The position numbers were made by a program, and so were the translations under genes. From NCBI RefSeq assembly GCF_003219815.1, contig NZ_QJVD01000008.1, forward strand, positions 122,126 through 186,125: a DNA stretch of 64,000 nt, given 5' to 3'. Source of the DNA: Arthrobacter livingstonensis. GTDB lineage: Bacteria; Actinomycetota; Actinomycetes; Actinomycetales; Micrococcaceae. Shown piece after piece: positions 53,974-63,947 of the stretch. Under the pieces are notes generated by a model. It was given only the letters and a program-made list of their open reading frames with translations. It had not been told where the DNA came from and did not search any database. Position 1 is the stretch's first letter, and each line of letters starts with the position of its first letter.

Positions 53974-54846
53974 ATGAGAATTGCAGTAACTGGTGGCAGC
54001 GGAAAGCTGGGGCGGCACGTCGTGCGCAGATTGACAGGCGACGGTCACCAGGTGCTGAACCTGGACCGTGCAGGGGAGCGGGGCCCGGGACTTGTCATCG
54101 TGGACCTGCGCAATTACGGACAGGTCCTGGACGTTTTTCTTGGCCTGGATGACAGGCACGGCGGACTTGACGCCGTCGTTCACCTTGGCGCCATACCCGC
54201 GCCCGGCCTTGTCCCCGATGCCGCCACCTTCGAGAACAACATGCTTTCCACCTACAACGTGTTTCAGGCGGCCCGGCGGGCCGGGATCAAGAAGGTGGTC
54301 TACGCTTCCAGTGAGACGGTGCTGGGACTGCCGTTCGACGTCGACCCTCCCTACCTCCCAGTCGATGAGGAATACCCCGCCCGGCCCGAAAGCACCTACT
54401 CTCTGGTCAAGCACCTGGAAGAGCAGATGGCCCGCGAGATGACGCGCTGGGATCCGGAGCTGTCCATCACGGCGCTGCGCTTTTCCAATGTCATGGACGC
54501 CGGGGACTACGCCGCCTTCCCGTCCTTTGACTCCGATGCGATGGCGCGCAAATGGAACCTGTGGGGGTACCTTGACGGCCGTGACGGCGCACAGGCGGTG
54601 GCCCGGGCACTTGAGCATGTCCAGACGGGGTTTGAGGCCTTCATCATTGCCAACGCGGACACCGTCATGCGCCGTTCCAGCGCCAGTCTCGCCGCCGAAG
54701 TGTTCCCCCAGGTGAAGGTGCGCAAGGAGCTTGGCGAACACGAGACCCTGCTTTCCATCGACAAGGCCCGGCGCCTGCTGGGCTACCAACCGGAACACAG
54801 TTGGCGGACAAGCCTGCCGGAGCCAACCATCCACATGAAGGATTAA
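53974..54846 (+). CDS. NAD-dependent epimerase/dehydratase family protein
   Basis: 290 residues, extended SDR. The N-terminal cofactor loop is MRIAVTGGSGKLGRHVVRRL; the catalytic Tyr-x3-Lys is in STYSLVKHLEEQM, and Ser in VVYASSETVLGLPF. ATG 53974 is supported by AAGGGAG; the frame to 53869 is not homologous. The aldo-keto reductase starts 8 bases after the stop, so both are one operon, probably acting on a sugar or sugar lactone (inference). Confidence 0.9.
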   Translation: MRIAVTGGSGKLGRHVVRRLTGDGHQVLNLDRAGERGPGLVIVDLRNYGQVLDVFLGLDDRHGGLDAVVHLGAIPAPGLVPDAATFENNMLSTYNVFQAARRAGIKKVVYASSETVLGLPFDVDPPYLPVDEEYPARPESTYSLVKHLEEQMAREMTRWDPELSITALRFSNVMDAGDYAAFPSFDSDAMARKWNLWGYLDGRDGAQAVARALEHVQTGFEAFIIANADTVMRRSSASLAAEVFPQVKVRKELGEHETLLSIDKARRLLGYQPEHSWRTSLPEPTIHMKD

Positions 54847-54854
54847 GGAGCATC

Positions 54855-55886
54855 ATGCAATATCGCACATTGGGCAACAGCGGCGCCGTGGTTTCCAACT
54901 ACGCGCTGGGCACCATGACGTTTGGGGCGGAAGCCAGCCAGGCCACGTCCCATGCCATCCTTGACGGCTATGTCGCCGCCGGAGGCAACTTCATCGACAC
55001 CGCCGACGTCTACAGCGCCGGTGCCTCGGAGGAGATCATTGGCCGGTGGCTGGCCGCACGGCCGGATGCGCGCGACCGGGTTGTCCTGGCCACCAAGGGC
55101 CGCTTTCCGACGGGGACGTCACCGAACGACGTCGGGACCTCCCGCCGCCATCTCACGCGCGCCTTGGACGACTCCTTGCGCCGGTTGGGGGTGGAACAGA
55201 TCGACCTGTACCAAATGCATGCCTGGGATCCCATCACGCCCCTTGAGGAGACGCTGCGCTTCCTGCATGATTCAGTGCGCTGTGGCAAGATCGCCTACTA
55301 CGGTTTTTCCAATTTCCTGGGTTGGCAGCTGACCAAGGCTGTTTACCTGGCCAGGCTGCAGGGCTGGAACTCGCCCGTCACCCTGCAGCCCCAGTACAGC
55401 CTGCTGGTCCGTGAGATCGAGTCGGAAATTGTTCCCGCGTCCCTGGATGCCGGGATCGGCCTGCTTCCATGGTCGCCGTTGGGCGGAGGCTGGCTGACGG
55501 GCAAATACAAGCGCGACGAACCGCCCACAGGTTCCACACGCCTGGGCGAGAATCCAGAGCGCGGCATGGAGGCTTGGCAGCAACGCAACGACAACCCCGG
55601 CACCTGGGACGTGATCGGGGCAGTGGAAAGTATCGCGGAAGCCCATGGGGTCAGCGCTTCCCAGGTGGCGCTGGCCTGGCTGGCGGACCGGCCGGGGGTG
55701 ACTTCGGTCATTCTTGGCGCCCGCACCACCGACCAACTTGCCGACAACCTTGCTGCGGCGTTCCTGGAGCTCTCCGATGAGGAAATACAGCGGCTCACAG
55801 CAGTCAGCGAGCCCCATCTGGGCGTCTATCCCTATGGTCCCATGGCCCAAGAGCAACGCAGCCGAAAGATTGGAGGGGGCAGGTGA
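54855..55886 (+). CDS. Aldo/keto reductase
   Basis: 343 residues, NADPH-dependent. GTMTFGAEASQATSHAIL, the catalytic Asp/Tyr in NFIDTADVYSAGASEEIIG, Lys in VVLATKGRF and His in DLYQMHAWDP are present. LLPWSPLGGGWLTGKY and the C-terminal VILGARTTDQLADNL bind cofactor. AAGGAG lies 4 bases before ATG 54855. A hairpin follows 29 bases after the stop. Confidence 0.92.
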   Translation: MQYRTLGNSGAVVSNYALGTMTFGAEASQATSHAILDGYVAAGGNFIDTADVYSAGASEEIIGRWLAARPDARDRVVLATKGRFPTGTSPNDVGTSRRHLTRALDDSLRRLGVEQIDLYQMHAWDPITPLEETLRFLHDSVRCGKIAYYGFSNFLGWQLTKAVYLARLQGWNSPVTLQPQYSLLVREIESEIVPASLDAGIGLLPWSPLGGGWLTGKYKRDEPPTGSTRLGENPERGMEAWQQRNDNPGTWDVIGAVESIAEAHGVSASQVALAWLADRPGVTSVILGARTTDQLADNLAAAFLELSDEEIQRLTAVSEPHLGVYPYGPMAQEQRSRKIGGGR

Positions 55887-55914
55887 CGAGGCGCCAAAGT
55901 TCCTCCTTGGCGTA

Positions 55915-55940
55915 GCCACCCCTGGCTCGGTAGGGGTGGC
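55915..55940 (+). terminator. Hairpin after the aldo/keto reductase gene
   Basis: GCCACCCCT (55915-55923) and AGGGGTGGC (55932-55940) form a perfect 9-bp stem with an 8-base loop. No T-run follows. The next 180 bases hold no gene. Confidence 0.5.
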
Positions 55941-56123
55941 GAGTCGGTGGCCAATTGGGCGGCCGGCAAGGTTGTCACGGCCAGGCAGAAGCAGGGCAAA
56001 CGCCGCTGCGACCAGCCTCGGTCAAAAAATAGTCCTGGCGGGAAAGCTCCAACGTTGCGCCGGTCATCGGGTCTGCGTTTCGCAGTTTGGCCCGGGAGCG
56101 GCCTCTGGAATTCACTGGCGGGA

Positions 56124-57096
56124 TTAGGCGGACTTCGCTGCCTGCCCGGTGAGCTCCGGTGCAGGGTCTGCATCCGGGGCGGCATCGAATGAGGCAAACA
56201 TCCCAAGGAGGCCCTTGGGGGCGTCGGGAGCAAACATCATTTCCAGGCTTTCGGCCGATTCGGCCGCGGCCCGCGTGGTTCTCGGAAAGAGTTCGGCCTC
56301 ATAGGCGGCAAATGCACCCTCGGTGTTGCCGGCGTGCTCGATGATCTCGAGTGCAAGCTGCGCCCCGTCGAACATGGCGAGGTTTGCGCCTTCGCCAGCG
56401 AACGGCGACATCAAGTGTGCGGCGTCCCCGAGGAGCGTGACTCCCGGGGCACGGTCCCAGGAGTGCCCGACGGGAAGGGCGTGGATGCGTCGCGGAGTGA
56501 GCTGGGTGTCAGCATTGGCGATGAGACCGCGAAGGGTGTTGTCCCAGCCGTCGAGCAGGTCAAGCATCGCACCTTTCGCGGCTGGCGTTTCGGTGAAATC
56601 GATGGAGTCTGCCCAATCCGCTTCGGCGCGGTGGCCAAGATGGACATGGAGACTATTGCGCGAATTCGCAATGGCCGAGGATGCCGGTGTCGCCATCAAT
56701 GGCGAAGAGCAGGCCCTGTCCCATGATGGAGGCTTCCTTTGGATGGTTTGAGTCCGCGTCGAACAAATCGACCTCAATGAAAGTGATCCCGGTATATGCC
56801 GGGTGCGCCCCGAAGAGCAAACGACGTACGCGCGACCAGGCGCCGTCGGAACTGATGAGCAGGTCCGTGCTGATGGTTTCCCCGTCTGTGAATTCGACCT
56901 CGTGCCGACCGGACCCGTCGCCCCGGACTGCAGCCACCCTGACGCGGTGCGCGACCCCGTGCCGGTTGAGAATCCGCATCGCCTCCCCGCCCGGATGGAT
57001 TAGCGCGCGGAATGGCTCCCAAAGCCCGGCCGTGTGGACGGCTTCCTGCCCGGTGGCTTTGTGGATGTCCAGCATGCCACCTGGGGTACGGGCGTA
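56124..57096 (-). pseudogene. TetX-like FAD-dependent monooxygenase, N-terminus missing and frameshifted
   Basis: Two minus frames together give the middle and end of a TetX-type flavin hydroxylase. The first holds GGMLDIHKATGQEAVHTAGL, LISSDGAWSRVRRLLFGAHP, YTGITFIEVD; the second holds VTLLGDAAHLMSPFAGEGAN. They are joined only by a frameshift near 56655-56670. The FAD-binding N-terminus (GxGxxG) is absent: the frame continues upstream into an FMN reductase fragment instead. As it stands no FAD could bind normally, so the gene is a relic unless the assembly is faulty. Confidence 0.7.
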
Positions 57097-57465
57097 CACC
57101 TGAACGAATACTTGGGCCAGAGCCCGGTCCTGACCGGCCTGCAGATGGGCTTGGCCCTCCTCCAACTCCGGGAGTACGGACAGCTCCACTTGTGTGCTTA
57201 CATCCGCCATGCAGACAGCTTTGGTGTTCCATTCGGCATATAGGTGGTGGAGGGCATTGTTCAACATTCCCGGTACGCCATGGTTGTACTCCGGAGTCAC
57301 GATGATGAAGCCGTCAAACCCGCTGATGTGATCCGCCCAGGCAATGGTCTGCGGGGAAGTGTAGCGACCGGCCATGGCTGGAATGGGTTCCTCCAGATGG
57401 GGGAGCGGGTGATCCAGCAGGTCAATCAAATTCATAGTTCGCCATTCGCCCGCGGCCCCCTGAAG
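57097..57465 (-). pseudogene. NAD(P)H-dependent FMN reductase fragment with internal deletion
   Basis: The frame reads MNLIDLLDHPLPHLEEPIPA, GFIIVTPEYNHGVPGMLNNA, HHLYAEWNTKAV and then jumps to MADVSTQVELSVLPE. In full-length relatives 25-30 residues separate these blocks, and another 40 precede the first. It continues in frame into the TetX-like fragment, so two damaged genes are now one open frame. An FMN reductase next to a flavin hydroxylase would originally have made functional sense. Confidence 0.65.
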
Positions 57466-57628
57466 ACCCCATTGGGCCACGGATGCGCCATTCCGGCCAT
57501 TGCGGGTCGGCCCGGGACTGATTCCGATTCCACATGTGGTCACGGTGACGTTCCTTGCTGTTGGCTGCACCGCAATCCGGACACGGTACACGTTCGTAAC
57601 GAACGGGTTCGTTTGTGTCGTTTTCCAT
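57422..57628 (-). CDS. Small hypothetical protein with a CxxC motif
   Basis: 68 residues from ATG 57628. The N-terminal part has CPDCGAANSKERHRDHMWN, a possible half zinc ribbon. The C-terminal half overlaps the FMN reductase fragment in another frame and looks random. GGGAGA lies about 11 bases upstream. It may be a truncated small gene. Confidence 0.3.
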   Translation of the reverse strand: MENDTNEPVRYERVPCPDCGAANSKERHRDHMWNRNQSRADPQWPEWRIRGPMGSSGGRGRMANYEFD

Positions 57629-57737
57629 GGGCGACGTCTCCCAGCATCTGCGCCTCCGGTGTCCTGCATGCGTGAGAATGAGGTGAGGCACCCACCGTCT
57701 GTTGTGGGCTGCCCGGTGACCTGAAGGGGGATGGCGC

Positions 57738-58204
57738 ATGACGAATCCGGATCTTGGCCAATGGCTGCCAAGTGACGGCCGGTACCGCCGGTCGGAGGTG
57801 TCAGCAGTCGTGGGACGCGGTGACACGGTGTGGGAGCGCGCCACGGGGGATGTCCTCCGGTGGAAGGTGAAAACCTCGAGCGGATTCACCGTGAATTCAA
57901 CGGCTCCGGTGGGCCAGCGCGTGGTGGTCACGGCGCGCCTGTTCGGCCTGGCAGTTGTGGAACCCGTGGAGGTCACCGCCGTCGTCAAGGATGCGGACCG
58001 GGTTGGTTTCGCGTACCGACCCTGCCGGGTCACCCCGTTTGCGGTGAGGAGGCATTTGTCGTCCAGCGTCGAGGCGACCAGGTGGTCCTTTCAATACGTT
58101 CGCTCACGCGCGCGGCACCACAGCAACCCTGGCGCATGCTTTACCCGCTTCTTCGCATTGCGCAGCTCATCGTACGCAGGCGATACCTTCGCGCACTGCG
58201 ATAA
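57738..58204 (+). pseudogene. DUF1990-family gene with a single-base frameshift
   Basis: The first frame gives GDTVWERATGDVLRWKVKTS, SGFTVNSTAPVGQRVVVTAR and VVKDADRVGFAY. The rest lies in the next frame: TLPGHPVCGEEAFVVQRRGD, QVVLSIRSLTRAAPQQPWRM, ending RRRYLRALR. Only one base is missing near 58018, between GFAY and TLPGHP, where the family is continuous. Either a recent mutation or a sequencing error. Confidence 0.72.
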
Positions 58205-58249
58205 GCGGCTGCGAGGCGCAACGGCCGCCGGGCGTGACCGGCCAAGGAG

Positions 58250-58672
58250 GTGTGCCAGACTCGTGACGTGAATGAAGATTTAGTGGGTGCCCTGCACCAT
58301 GTCGAGCTGTGGGTGCCAAACCTTGAACGCGCCAAGGCCGAATGGGGTTGGATCCTGACCAGTCTGGGATATTCGACCTTCCAGACGTGGGCCCAGGGAA
58401 TCAGTTGGCGGAAGGACGGGACCTACCTGGTCTTCGAGGAATCGCCGGCGCTGAGCAGCCGCGAACACCAACGCACCGCGCCGGGGTTGAACCATGTGGC
58501 ATTCACTGCCGGAAGCGAACAAAGGGTTGATGCCCTGGTGGAGGAAGGCCGGCGCAACGGGTGGCAGCCGTTGTTTGCTGAAAAGTATCCCTACGCAGGT
58601 GGTCGCGGCCACTACGCTGGCTATCTCGTAAACTCTGACGGCTTCGAAATCGAACTTGTCGCCAACAAATGA
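58250..58672 (+). CDS. VOC-superfamily protein (glyoxalase-like)
   Basis: Up to 140 residues. LHHVELWVPNLERAKAEWGW at the start, LNHVAFTAGSEQRVDALVEE in the second module and YLVNSDGFEIELVANK at the end place His, His and Glu at the usual metal positions. It is therefore probably an active VOC enzyme of unknown substrate. The start is uncertain: GTG 58250 directly abuts AAGGAGG, while GTG 58268 is closer to the homologous region. Confidence 0.82.
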   Translation: MCQTRDVNEDLVGALHHVELWVPNLERAKAEWGWILTSLGYSTFQTWAQGISWRKDGTYLVFEESPALSSREHQRTAPGLNHVAFTAGSEQRVDALVEEGRRNGWQPLFAEKYPYAGGRGHYAGYLVNSDGFEIELVANK

Positions 58673-58725
58673 GGCTGAAATCTGGCCGGTCCCGACCTGT
58701 GCGGAAAGCTGTCGACGCGACGCGG

Positions 58726-59148
58726 CTACTCAGCGGACGGACGTTGACGTTGCCGTTTCGTCGCCGACCGCTGTTGCTTTGCGTCCAGGCGGCGCCGGTC
58801 CGAGCCCCGCGTGGGCTTGGTCGGACGGCGGTGGGGCGCCTCGGGAGCAAGACCCTCGGTGATGAGTTCGGCGAGCTTGGCCAAGGCGATTTCGCGATTG
58901 CGGAGCTGGGATCGCCGCTCAGAGGCGGTCACCGTGATCACACCAGTGATGAGACGGCGTCCGAGACGGGTGGTCAACATCTTCCGCTGTCCATCGGAGA
59001 GCACGGCAGAGTCGGCAACGTTCCACAGAAGCTCGACGCGGCTGTCCGAGGTGTTCACGTGCTGGCCGCCTGCCCCGGACGAATGCGAGAATCTCCAGCC
59101 GAGTTCCGACGCGGGAATCGTGAGCGCGGGCGACACCTCCAGATCCAT
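58726..59148 (-). CDS. arfB: Alternative ribosome-rescue peptidyl-tRNA hydrolase ArfB
   Basis: 140 residues. The catalytic GGQ is at residues 27-29 (SHSSGAGGQHVNTSDSRVEL), followed by the release-factor fold and a basic C-terminal tail (RRLDAKQQRSATKRQRQRPS) that enters the empty mRNA channel. It frees ribosomes stalled without a stop codon. No codon-recognition domain is present, as expected. ATG 59148 fits family length. Single gene. Confidence 0.92.
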   Translation of the reverse strand: MDLEVSPALTIPASELGWRFSHSSGAGGQHVNTSDSRVELLWNVADSAVLSDGQRKMLTTRLGRRLITGVITVTASERRSQLRNREIALAKLAELITEGLAPEAPHRRPTKPTRGSDRRRLDAKQQRSATKRQRQRPSAE

Positions 59149-59254
59149 GCATTAAGTGTTGCACGATGCGCCAAACGGGAGCCGGGGCCCCGGCTCGGCG
59201 AGCTGCATCCCTGAGCCGGTGCCGTCGCCTGCACGACGGCGGCCGGCCCGAACC

Positions 59255-59335
59255 GAAGATGAAGGCCTTGGTCGAGGACCTGCTGTGGTGGGCCCGTGCG
59301 CTGTTGACCGCAGGGGATGCGGATGGGGTGCCTTC
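59255..59335 (+). pseudogene. Possible C-terminal stump of an FMN reductase
   Basis: The frame KMKALVEDLLWWARALLTAG resembles the last helix of actinobacterial NADPH-dependent FMN reductases. Nothing else of such a gene is present. It may be a displaced piece of the damaged reductase at 57097-57465. Weak evidence. Confidence 0.2.
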
Positions 59336-59362
59336 GCGGAATGTTTTTTTACGGGCCTCTTT

Positions 59363-61921
59363 TTACCGGGCCAGTGCTTTCGAAAGATAGGGAGCGGTGC
59401 GGCTTTCGCTGACTGCGGCCACGTGTTCGGGGGTGCCGGCGGCCATGATGCGGCCGCCGTTGGCTCCGCCGGAGGGTCCCAGGTCCAGGACCCAGTCGGC
59501 GGCGGCGGCGACGTCCATGTCGTGTTCTACCACCACCACGGTGTTTCCGGCTTCCACGAGGCGGTTGAGCTGGTGCAGCAATAGCCGCACGTCCGAGGGG
59601 TGGAGGCCGGTGGTTGGTTCGTCCAAAAGGTAAAGGGTGTGGCCGCGGCGGGCGCGCTGGAGTTCGGTGGCCAATTTGATGCGTTGGGCTTCCCCGCCGG
59701 AGAGTTCGGTCGCGGGCTGGCCCAGGCGGAGGTAGCCGAGCCCCACCTCGCGCAGGGTTGCCAGGCTGCGCGCGGCGGCCGGAATGTCGGCCAGGAACCC
59801 TGCTGCCGCGTCCACGGTCAGTGCCAGGACCTGGGCGATGTTTCTGCCGTGGTATTCCACCGCGAGGGTTTCGTCGTTGTATCGGGAGCCGTGGCAGACC
59901 GGGCAGGGGCCGTAGCTGCCGGGCAGGAACAACAGCTCCACTGCCACTGATCCTTCGCCCAGGCAGCTTTCACACCGTCCGCCGGCGACGTTGAAGGAGA
60001 ACCGTCCTGCGCCGAATCCCCGGGCCCGGGCTCCGTCCGTTGCCGCGAATTCACGGCGGACGGAGTCAAACAACCCTGTGTAGGTGGCCAAATTGGAGCG
60101 CGGGGTGCGGCCGATGGGCCGCTGGTCGACTTGCACCAGCCGGTCCACGGGATCGAGCCCGGCCATTTTAGTGACAACCGGTCCGTCCTGCCCCTCATGG
60201 AGTTCCCCAGCCGCAGGCTCGCCATCCGCCGGCAGGGGAGCCGGGCCGGCCGTGTGCACCTGGGCCCCCGCCGCCCTGGCCACCACCTGCAGCAGGCTTG
60301 ACTTGCCGGACCCGGAGACCCCGGTGACCGCGGTCAGGATCCCCAGCGGCACGTTGGCGTCAATGTTCGCCAGGTTGTGCAAGGTGATGCCTTCCATCCG
60401 CACCCAGCCCAGGGCGGGCCGACGGCGACGGGCCCCATCGGCAATTGCGGACGTGCCGGAAGCCAGCGGGGCGGACGGCGACGCCGTCCCGAGCAGGAAG
60501 GGACGGGTCACGGACTCCTCCACCTGCGCCAGGCCCGCCACCGGTCCGCTGTAGAGGATCCGTCCGCCGTTCTCCCCGGCCTGGGGGCCCACATCCACCA
60601 GCCAGTCCGCGCGGCGCACCACGTCCATGTTGTGCTCGACGACGAACACGGAGTTGCCCGAGGACTTCAGCTGCTCCAAGACCTCCAGCAGCGGTTCGGC
60701 GTCGGCCGGGTGCAGGCCCGCCGACGGCTCATCGAGCACGTAAATGACCCCGAAGAGTCCCGAGCGCAGCTGTGTGGCGATCCGCAGCCGCTGCATCTCC
60801 CCCGGGGAGAGGGTGGGGGTGGCTCGGCCCAGGCTCAGGTAGCCAAGGCCCAGGTCCAGCAGCACCGTCACGCGTTGGAGCAGGTCCTGGGAAATGGCTG
60901 CCGCGACAGCTTCGCTGCTTCCTTCGGCCCCGGGGCGGGCGGCTCCGAGGGCCTGCAGCACGGCCGCGAGGTCCGTCAGGGACAGTGCATTCATCGCCGC
61001 GATGTTCCGTCCCCCGACCGTCACGGCCAGGGCGTCGGGTTTTAGACCGCTGCCGCCGCAGCTGGGGCAGGGCCCGGAATGCATGAAGGCCAGTGCGCGT
61101 TCGCGCATCGGCAGGCTCTTGGAATCGGCCAGGGTGTGCAGGACGTGGCTGCGCGCGCTCCAGAACCTGCCCTTGTAGGGTTTTTCCACACGGTCCCGTT
61201 GCGGTGTGACTTCCACGACCGGCTGTTCCTCGGTGTAGAGGATCCAGTCCCGCTGCTTCCGTGGCAGCAGGTGCCAGGGCACATCGACGTCGTAACCAAG
61301 ATGGGTCAGGATGTCCCGCAAGTTCTTGCCCTGCCAGGCGCCCGGCCATGCCGCGACCGCGCCGTCCCGGATGGTGAGCTGCGGATCCGGCACGAGCAAC
61401 TGTTCACTGACAGTGTGGGCAATGCCCAGGCCGTGGCATACCGGACAGGCCCCGGTGACCGTGTTGGGCGAGAAGGAATCCGAATACAGGATGCCCGCAC
61501 CCTGCGGGTAGTCGCCGGCACGGGAGAAGAGCATCCGCAGGGAGTTCGACAACGTCGTCACGGTGCCCACCGAGGACCGGGTGCTCGGCGTTCCCCGGCG
61601 CTGCTGCAAGGCAACAGCAGGCGGCAGGCCCGTGATCGCCTCCACCCGGGGGTTGTTGCCCTGCTGGATCAGCCGGCGCGCATACGGTGCCACCGACTCG
61701 AAATACCGGCGCTGGGCTTCGGCAAAGATCGTGCCAAAAGCCAGGGACGACTTCCCGCTGCCGGAGATCCCGGTAAAGGCAACAATCGCGTCACGGGGAA
61801 CATCAACGTCAACGTTCCTGAGGTTGTTTTCACGGGCACCGCGAACCCGGACATAACCGTCGGACGGTTCACCAAAGGCGGGAAACTGGGGCATGGCGTC
61901 GTCAGGAGATAGCACTTTCAC
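59363..61921 (-). CDS. UvrA-like ABC ATPase (UvrA2-type)
   Basis: 852 residues, about 100 shorter than canonical UvrA. Both nucleotide-binding domains are complete: Walker [14 protein letters not shown] and [13 protein letters not shown], signatures [15 protein letters not shown] and [15 protein letters not shown], Walker [14 protein letters not shown]. Zinc-module cysteines appear as [16 protein letters not shown] and CESCLGEG. The short insertion region suggests loss of the UvrB-binding domain, as in UvrA2/DrrC proteins linked to DNA-damaging drug tolerance. The start is GTG 61921 or ATG 61894; neither has a good ribosome-binding site. Confidence 0.9.
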   Translation of the reverse strand: MKVLSPDDAMPQFPAFGEPSDGYVRVRGARENNLRNVDVDVPRDAIVAFTGISGSGKSSLAFGTIFAEAQRRYFESVAPYARRLIQQGNNPRVEAITGLPPAVALQQRRGTPSTRSSVGTVTTLSNSLRMLFSRAGDYPQGAGILYSDSFSPNTVTGACPVCHGLGIAHTVSEQLLVPDPQLTIRDGAVAAWPGAWQGKNLRDILTHLGYDVDVPWHLLPRKQRDWILYTEEQPVVEVTPQRDRVEKPYKGRFWSARSHVLHTLADSKSLPMRERALAFMHSGPCPSCGGSGLKPDALAVTVGGRNIAAMNALSLTDLAAVLQALGAARPGAEGSSEAVAAAISQDLLQRVTVLLDLGLGYLSLGRATPTLSPGEMQRLRIATQLRSGLFGVIYVLDEPSAGLHPADAEPLLEVLEQLKSSGNSVFVVEHNMDVVRRADWLVDVGPQAGENGGRILYSGPVAGLAQVEESVTRPFLLGTASPSAPLASGTSAIADGARRRRPALGWVRMEGITLHNLANIDANVPLGILTAVTGVSGSGKSSLLQVVARAAGAQVHTAGPAPLPADGEPAAGELHEGQDGPVVTKMAGLDPVDRLVQVDQRPIGRTPRSNLATYTGLFDSVRREFAATDGARARGFGAGRFSFNVAGGRCESCLGEGSVAVELLFLPGSYGPCPVCHGSRYNDETLAVEYHGRNIAQVLALTVDAAAGFLADIPAAARSLATLREVGLGYLRLGQPATELSGGEAQRIKLATELQRARRGHTLYLLDEPTTGLHPSDVRLLLHQLNRLVEAGNTVVVVEHDMDVAAAADWVLDLGPSGGANGGRIMAAGTPEHVAAVSESRTAPYLSKALAR

Positions 61922-62110
61922 GACACTAGGCCATTAACGTTCTGCGTGGAAGTTTCTCATCCGCGCCCATGGTTCGTAGATGGGGCCAGTGGTCCTCCAA
62001 TCACACGTGAACAGTTCGATGCACCGCAAGTCCGGCGTAGCCGCGTCATAAGCCACGCGTCACCACCGTGGGCCTGGACCATGCCTGAGCGCTCGGCGGC
62101 CACCACGGAC

Positions 62111-63893
62111 TTAGATCGACTGGCGGTAGCCGAAGAACTCGTGGTCGTTGTTGTAGCCGCCCAGCCCGCCGCCGACGTCGTCGAAGTTCTCGACGAATTC
62201 GATGCCCTTGATCCACTTGACGAGTTTGAATCCGAGTTGGGTCTCGTTGCGCAGCCGAAGCGGTGCGCCGTGGCCGAACGAGAGCGTTTCGTCGTTCATG
62301 TCGTACGCCAGCATGGTCGGTTTGTAGCTCATCTGCTCAATGGGTTGGGCGTCGTTGTAGATTCCCCCGTCCGGGCCCGCAGCGAAGGAGTAGAAGATCA
62401 CCCATTTGGCCTCCGGCCTGGGTTTGACGATGTCGAGGATCGTTTGCATGGAAATCCCGCCCCATTTTGCGACACCGGACCAGCCCTGAATGCAGAAGTG
62501 CTGGGTGATCTGCTCGTGATGTGGAAGGACCCGCAACTGCTCGATGCCCAACTCCGCCGGATTTTCGACGAGCCCGGTAATGCGCAGCTTGTAATCAACG
62601 AAATTGCCGGCCTCGAGCTGTTTGTACTCTTCCGTTTCAGGGTATTTTCCGTTGTGCCAGAAGTACGGGGAAATGTCCTTCTCGGTGTACTGGCCGGGCT
62701 TTGAATCGATGTGCTCGAAAAGGCGCTCGGCAGGGCCGATCAAGGCGAAGCCAACCTTCTGGACGACGCGTGGATGTCGGTAGGTGAAGGGCGTCGCTGC
62801 CACCCAACCGACGATCACGACCACCATGGAGGCGGCAAAGATCCAGAAACCCGTCCACGACTCGTTGTCCTGGGAGGCGTACATGTGGTTGAGGTTGCGC
62901 AGGGCTCCTGTGGTCAGCACCAGCGTCACGTGGATGACGATGAACAAGATGAACCAGCAGAGCACCAGGAAGTGCAGGGAGCGGGCCACCTGGATGCTGA
63001 AGACGGTGCTGATTGTCCGGAAGCGGGTGGACAGGGCCGGGGACGTCCCCAGCCCCGTGATGAGGGCGGCGGGTGCGGCGATGAACACGGTGATGAAATA
63101 GGCCAGTAGCTGCAGGCCGTTGTAGTTGACCCAGCCGGTTTCCAGCGGCCAATCCAGGGACAGGTACTGGATGGCGACCGAGATGGAGTTGGGGGAAGAC
63201 ATCCCAGTGCAACGGCACGAGCCTCATCCATTGGCCCGTGGACAAGATCAGGATGTAAAAGATGATGCCGTTGAGCAGCCACAGAGTGTCGATCCCCAGG
63301 TGCCACCACCGGGCCAGGCCGATGGAGTGGCGGCGGCCGGGCAGCCCGACGCCGTTGGGCAGCATGATCGAGTCCTGCTTGGCGGTGTAGAGCGGATCCG
63401 TCGGCACGGGCTTTTGGATCCGAAACCAGTCCTTGCCCGGTGTCGAATGCCTGGTCCAGTAGAGGCGGGGGTGGTCGGAGAGGATGGTCAGCCCTGAGCG
63501 GATGATGAAAATCATAAGGAACAGGTTCAGGAAGTGCTGCCAGCCCAGCCAGGCCGGAAACCCCACAGGTGCATTGCCAGGGAGCTTCGACGTGCCGGGG
63601 TAGCGGAGCATGAAATCCGCCACGGCAGGCAGCTCGCGGATGCCCTTGGCAACGGCAATGCCGACTATCAACAGCAACAAACCGATGGGGATCAGCCACA
63701 GCAGATTGAACCACTTGCTGTTGCCAATCCTGACCCGCGGAGCAACGCCATATTGGGCCGGAACGCCGCCGGCCCAGTCCTCATCCACCACCGTGTAGTG
63801 CCTGCTGTCAAGTTCCGCACGGAAACCCGCACGTCTTTCCCCCACTCCAGGGTCAGCTTCGGGATCAGTTCGGTCTTCAGGTGAAGTGTCCAT
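62111..63893 (-). pseudogene. Membrane molybdopterin oxidoreductase (sulfite-oxidase/YedY fold), frameshifted in a G5 run
   Basis: Two frames join to one protein of about 590 residues. The first gives a soluble N-terminus and cytochrome b561-like helices (WFNLLWLIPIGLLLLIVGIA, then WWHLGIDTLWLLNGIIFYIL) up to LHWDVFP. The second continues NSISVAIQYLSLDWP, more helices, and a sulfite-oxidase-fold domain with the molybdenum cysteine in TQHFCIQGWSGVAKWGG. The break is at 63191-63195 (GGGGG on the plus strand); four bases there would restore the frame. Sequencing error, phase variation or a true mutation are all possible. Confidence 0.72.
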
Positions 63894-63947
63894 GCTCCTG
63901 AGCGTGACCGCCTTCGTTCAGTCAAGGGCCGGAAATCGGAAGGCGGC

